Assembly: GCA_913054055.1 (NCBI GenBank)
Contig: CAJXIT010000188.1
Location: 1 to 6,827, forward strand
Origin: an uncultured Thalassolituus sp.
GTDB lineage: Bacteria; Pseudomonadota; Gammaproteobacteria; Pseudomonadales; Oceanobacteraceae
Direction: 5' to 3'
DNA length: 6,827 bases
A program made the translations under genes and the position numbers. Shown here in pieces: positions 5,028-6,827 of this stretch (positions are counted from its first letter, which is position 1; each line of letters starts with the position of its first letter). The notes under the pieces were generated by a model. It had not been told where the DNA came from. It worked only from the letters and a program-made list of their open reading frames with translations, and ran no database searches.

Positions 5028-6146
5028 ATGTCTAAACGTGATTATTACGAAATATTAGGTGCCAGCAAAGGCGATGACGCGAAAGCCATTAAGCGCGCGT
5101 ATCGTAAGTTGGCCATGAAGTATCACCCGGATCGTAACCCGGATGATGCGGCAGCAGAAGAAAAGTTTAAAGAAGCCACTGAAGCTTATGAAGTTTTAAG
5201 TGACGATCAAAAACGCGCCGCTTATGACCAATATGGTCATGAAGGTGTTAACCAGCAAGGCGGTGGCTTTGGTGGCGGCGGTGGTAACTTCAACGACATC
5301 TTTGGTGATGTATTTGGGGATATCTTTGGCGGAGGCGGCGGTGGTCGCGGCGGACGTCGAGGTCCACAACGCGGCAGCGATCTAAAATACAATTTAGAGC
5401 TGACACTTGAGCAAGCCGTTAAGGGCGCTGAAGTTAAAATCCGTGTGCCCACTTTGGTTAATTGCGAAACCTGTGATGGTTCGGGTGCCAAAGATGGCAG
5501 CCAGCCTGTCACGTGTAATACCTGTCACGGCCAAGGGCAAGTACGCATGCAACAGGGCTTTTTCTCTGTGCAGCAGGCGTGTCCAACTTGTCAGGGGCAA
5601 GGCAAAATCATCAAAGACAAATGTGGTTCGTGCCACGGTCAAGGTGTTAAAGAAGAAACCAAAACCCTTAACGTTAAAGTACCAGCCGGTGTGGATAACG
5701 GCGACCGCATTCGTTTAAGTGGTGAAGGTGAAGCGGGACCACAAGGTGGACCAGCTGGTGATTTATATGTGGAAACACACATTAAATCTCACCCAATTTT
5801 TGAACGTGATGGTCGCAACCTGTATTGTGACGTGCCAATCAGCATCGCCGATGCTGCATTAGGTGGCGAGATTGAAGTGCCCACATTAGATGGTCGCGTG
5901 AATCTTAAGATTCCAGCAGAAACACAAAGCGGTAAGTTATTCCGTTTACGCGGTAAAGGTGTTGTGCCTGTACGCGGTGGTTCTCAAGGAGACTTGCTAT
6001 GTCGCGTAATGGTTGAAACGCCTGTTAAGCTGACTGAACACCAGAAGAAGATTTTGAAAGAGTTTCAGGCTAGCTTGAAAGGTGGGGATAAACATTCGCC
6101 ACGGAAGAAGAGCTGGTTTGATAATGTGAAAACATTCTTTGAATAA
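5028..6146 (+). CDS. dnaJ: Co-chaperone DnaJ (type I Hsp40)
   Basis: DnaJ binds unfolded clients, passes them to DnaK and triggers DnaK ATP hydrolysis through its J domain. The 372-aa product is near the E. coli length (376). The J domain (about 4-70) carries the essential HPD at 33-35. A Gly/Phe-rich linker spans about 78-116. The zinc-binding region has four CxxCxGxG repeats with cysteine pairs at 146/149, 163/166, 185/188 and 199/202, all intact. The two C-terminal beta domains (about 117-145 and 210-335) and the dimerisation end follow, with a basic tail around HSPRKKSWFDNV. Its start, 107 bases after dnaK, has only a weak purine-rich site (GAAGAGAAG, 5015-5023) directly after a hairpin, so lower translation than dnaK is plausible. 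No separate promoter was seen, so co-transcription with dnaK is inferred. A terminator follows. Confidence 0.98.
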   Translation: MSKRDYYEILGASKGDDAKAIKRAYRKLAMKYHPDRNPDDAAAEEKFKEATEAYEVLSDDQKRAAYDQYGHEGVNQQGGGFGGGGGNFNDIFGDVFGDIFGGGGGGRGGRRGPQRGSDLKYNLELTLEQAVKGAEVKIRVPTLVNCETCDGSGAKDGSQPVTCNTCHGQGQVRMQQGFFSVQQACPTCQGQGKIIKDKCGSCHGQGVKEETKTLNVKVPAGVDNGDRIRLSGEGEAGPQGGPAGDLYVETHIKSHPIFERDGRNLYCDVPISIADAALGGEIEVPTLDGRVNLKIPAETQSGKLFRLRGKGVVPVRGGSQGDLLCRVMVETPVKLTEHQKKILKEFQASLKGGDKHSPRKKSWFDNVKTFFE

Positions 6147-6182
6147 GTAGCTGCAAGCGAGTTAATTGCTGATGCTGAACCG

Positions 6183-6214
6183 AAAGCCTCAATGTGAAAG
6201 CATTGGGGCTTTTT
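6183..6214 (+). terminator. Rho-independent terminator after dnaJ
   Basis: AAAGCCTCAATG (6183-6194) pairs with CATTGGGGCTTT (6201-6212) through 12 positions including one G-T wobble, over a 6-base loop. It runs into five T residues (6210-6214). It begins 37 bases after the dnaJ stop and closes the heat-shock transcription unit. The A-run on the 5' side is only three bases, so action on the opposite strand is unlikely to be strong. Confidence 0.9.
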
Positions 6215-6546
6215 CATATCTGTAGATAAGGCCTTTAGCCTTTCATGAACGTGAAGAGCGCGTTCCCATAAATTAAAGGGGTTATTTTGTTGCAGGCGCG
6301 ATTTAGAATTTAGCCTTTTCATTATGTGGTTGAGCGTAATCCCTCTCTATCTATTTCAAAGTACTTAAATGAATGTGACGCATAACTTGAGCCCTCTGTG
6401 TTGTTGTTTTTTTGAGCGCAGCTAGCCCTATGGTATTGGTTGTATTTTAAAAAACTGTCGAGCTTACTAGATAGTGTGCAATAGCTTACAAATAAAAGGT
6501 TTAACTGATGTTAGAATCCGCCAACTTTTAAAAATGGAATTTTACA
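6215..6546. other. Intergenic stretch without a recognisable gene
   Basis: This stretch contains many stops in every plus frame. The only minus-strand open stretch (start at 6322) crosses the dnaJ terminator and the dnaJ 3' end and lacks a ribosome binding site. It contains a T7 run near 6408-6414 with no GC stem before it, and a short imperfect direct repeat (TTTAGCCTTTCAT at 6234-6246, TTTAGCCTTTTCAT at 6309-6322). The right end should carry the promoter and leader of the exported-protein gene. No tRNA, CRISPR, IS end or convincing ncRNA was seen. Confidence 0.5.
6509..6517 (+). promoter_or_regulatory. Possible extended -10 promoter for the exported-protein gene
   Basis: TG-T-TAGAAT forms an extended -10 element, placing a start near 6524 and a leader of about 23 bases. 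TTACAA at 6486-6491 is the only -35-like hexamer nearby, but its 20-base spacer is too long for a standard promoter. The call is weak. Confidence 0.3.
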
Positions 6547-6827
6547 ATGTTGGCCTTACTCCCCACTAAGCCCACAAACTGGTTGCAAGCCAAAGTGTTT
6601 GTTAACACATGTGCGCTGCTCACCACTTTGCTTTTTTCTTCTTTCTCTTTTGCCGCAGATGGTCGCGCTGATTATGACCTAGATAATGATGGTTTAATCG
6701 AAATCAATGATTTAACTGATCTAGATGAAATCAGAAATAATTTAGATGGTAAAACTTTGTATGGCAGTAATGTGGGTTGCCCTAATGCAGAAGATGGAAC
6801 GGTGAATGATGGCTGTAATGGGTTTGA
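6547..6827 (+). CDS. Exported protein with calcium-loop-like DxDxDG segment (5' part, cut by window end)
   Basis: Only the first 93 codons are present. Lys residues (8, 16) precede a hydrophobic stretch (17-36, ending SSFSFA), with a likely signal peptidase I cleavage after Ala36 (S-F-A before Ala-Asp), so the product is probably secreted or periplasmic. The mature start holds DLDNDGLIEIND (44-55). Asp44, Asp46, Asp48, Gly49 and Asp55 are spaced as in an EF-hand or dockerin-type calcium loop. LTDLDEIRNNLDG follows, then two cysteines (78, 90). Similar DxDGLIEI-x-LxxLxxIRxxLDG segments occur in large surface proteins of marine bacteria, some with GLUG-type repeats; this comparison is from memory. 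An in-frame stop at 6529 limits the start. The ribosome site is poor (GGA, 8 bases before the ATG). It is downstream of the dnaJ terminator, so it is not part of the chaperone operon. Confidence 0.72.
   Translation, partial: MLALLPTKPTNWLQAKVFVNTCALLTTLLFSSFSFAADGRADYDLDNDGLIEINDLTDLDEIRNNLDGKTLYGSNVGCPNAEDGTVNDGCNGF

Noticed and set aside
6065..6322. 85-codon minus-strand open frame over the dnaJ end
   Set aside because: It crosses the dnaJ terminator and 3' end, has no Shine-Dalgarno sequence, and its low-complexity product matches nothing recognisable.
6234..6322. Imperfect direct repeat TTTAGCCTTTCAT / TTTAGCCTTTTCAT
   Set aside because: It is only two copies of 13-14 bases with no flanking structure or inverted ends. 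It is likely chance, and not an IS end or attachment site.

Overview
The window carries a conserved bacterial stress-response locus: recN (minus strand) divergent from grpE-dnaK-dnaJ (plus strand), with the start of a secreted-protein gene at the right edge. Protein motifs, the gene order (divergent recN/grpE as in Pseudomonas and relatives), a near-consensus sigma-32 promoter and CTGT-N8-ACAG-like LexA sites point to a gammaproteobacterium. The moderate-to-low GC content and the D-x-D-x-D-G secreted protein would fit a marine Oceanospirillales/Pseudomonadales-type organism. The genus is not determined, and this placement is inference.

Left part, minus strand (58-2054): recN (557 aa) starts at 2054. 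Twenty-five bases after its stop, behind a strong Shine-Dalgarno sequence, lies an unrecognised 58-aa ORF (179-355) predicted to be a small tail-anchored membrane protein. A minus-strand rho-independent terminator (58-99) follows. The two genes look like one transcription unit. Its promoter region holds three near-consensus LexA-type half-site pairs, suggesting SOS control.

Central control region (2055-2290): the recN promoter with its LexA-like sites lies on one side and a near-perfect heat-shock promoter (CTTGAAA-13-CCCCATAT) on the other. DNA-damage and protein-damage responses therefore start back to back from about 240 bp.

Right part, plus strand (2217-6214): grpE, dnaK and dnaJ encode the complete Hsp70 machine. 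DnaJ delivers substrate and stimulates DnaK ATP hydrolysis, and GrpE exchanges the nucleotide. dnaK has a second sigma-32-like promoter with the same 13-base spacer and a leader containing two perfect hairpins. The dnaK-dnaJ gap holds three hairpins without T-tracts, which are better explained as RNA processing, stability or attenuation elements than as full terminators. A good terminator follows dnaJ (6183-6214).

Right edge (6215-6827): about 330 bp without a recognisable gene, then the first 93 codons of a gene for an exported protein with a signal peptide and a calcium-loop-like DxDxDG segment, cut by the window end. Apart from the small recN-linked ORF and the RNA structures, the locus is orthodox.
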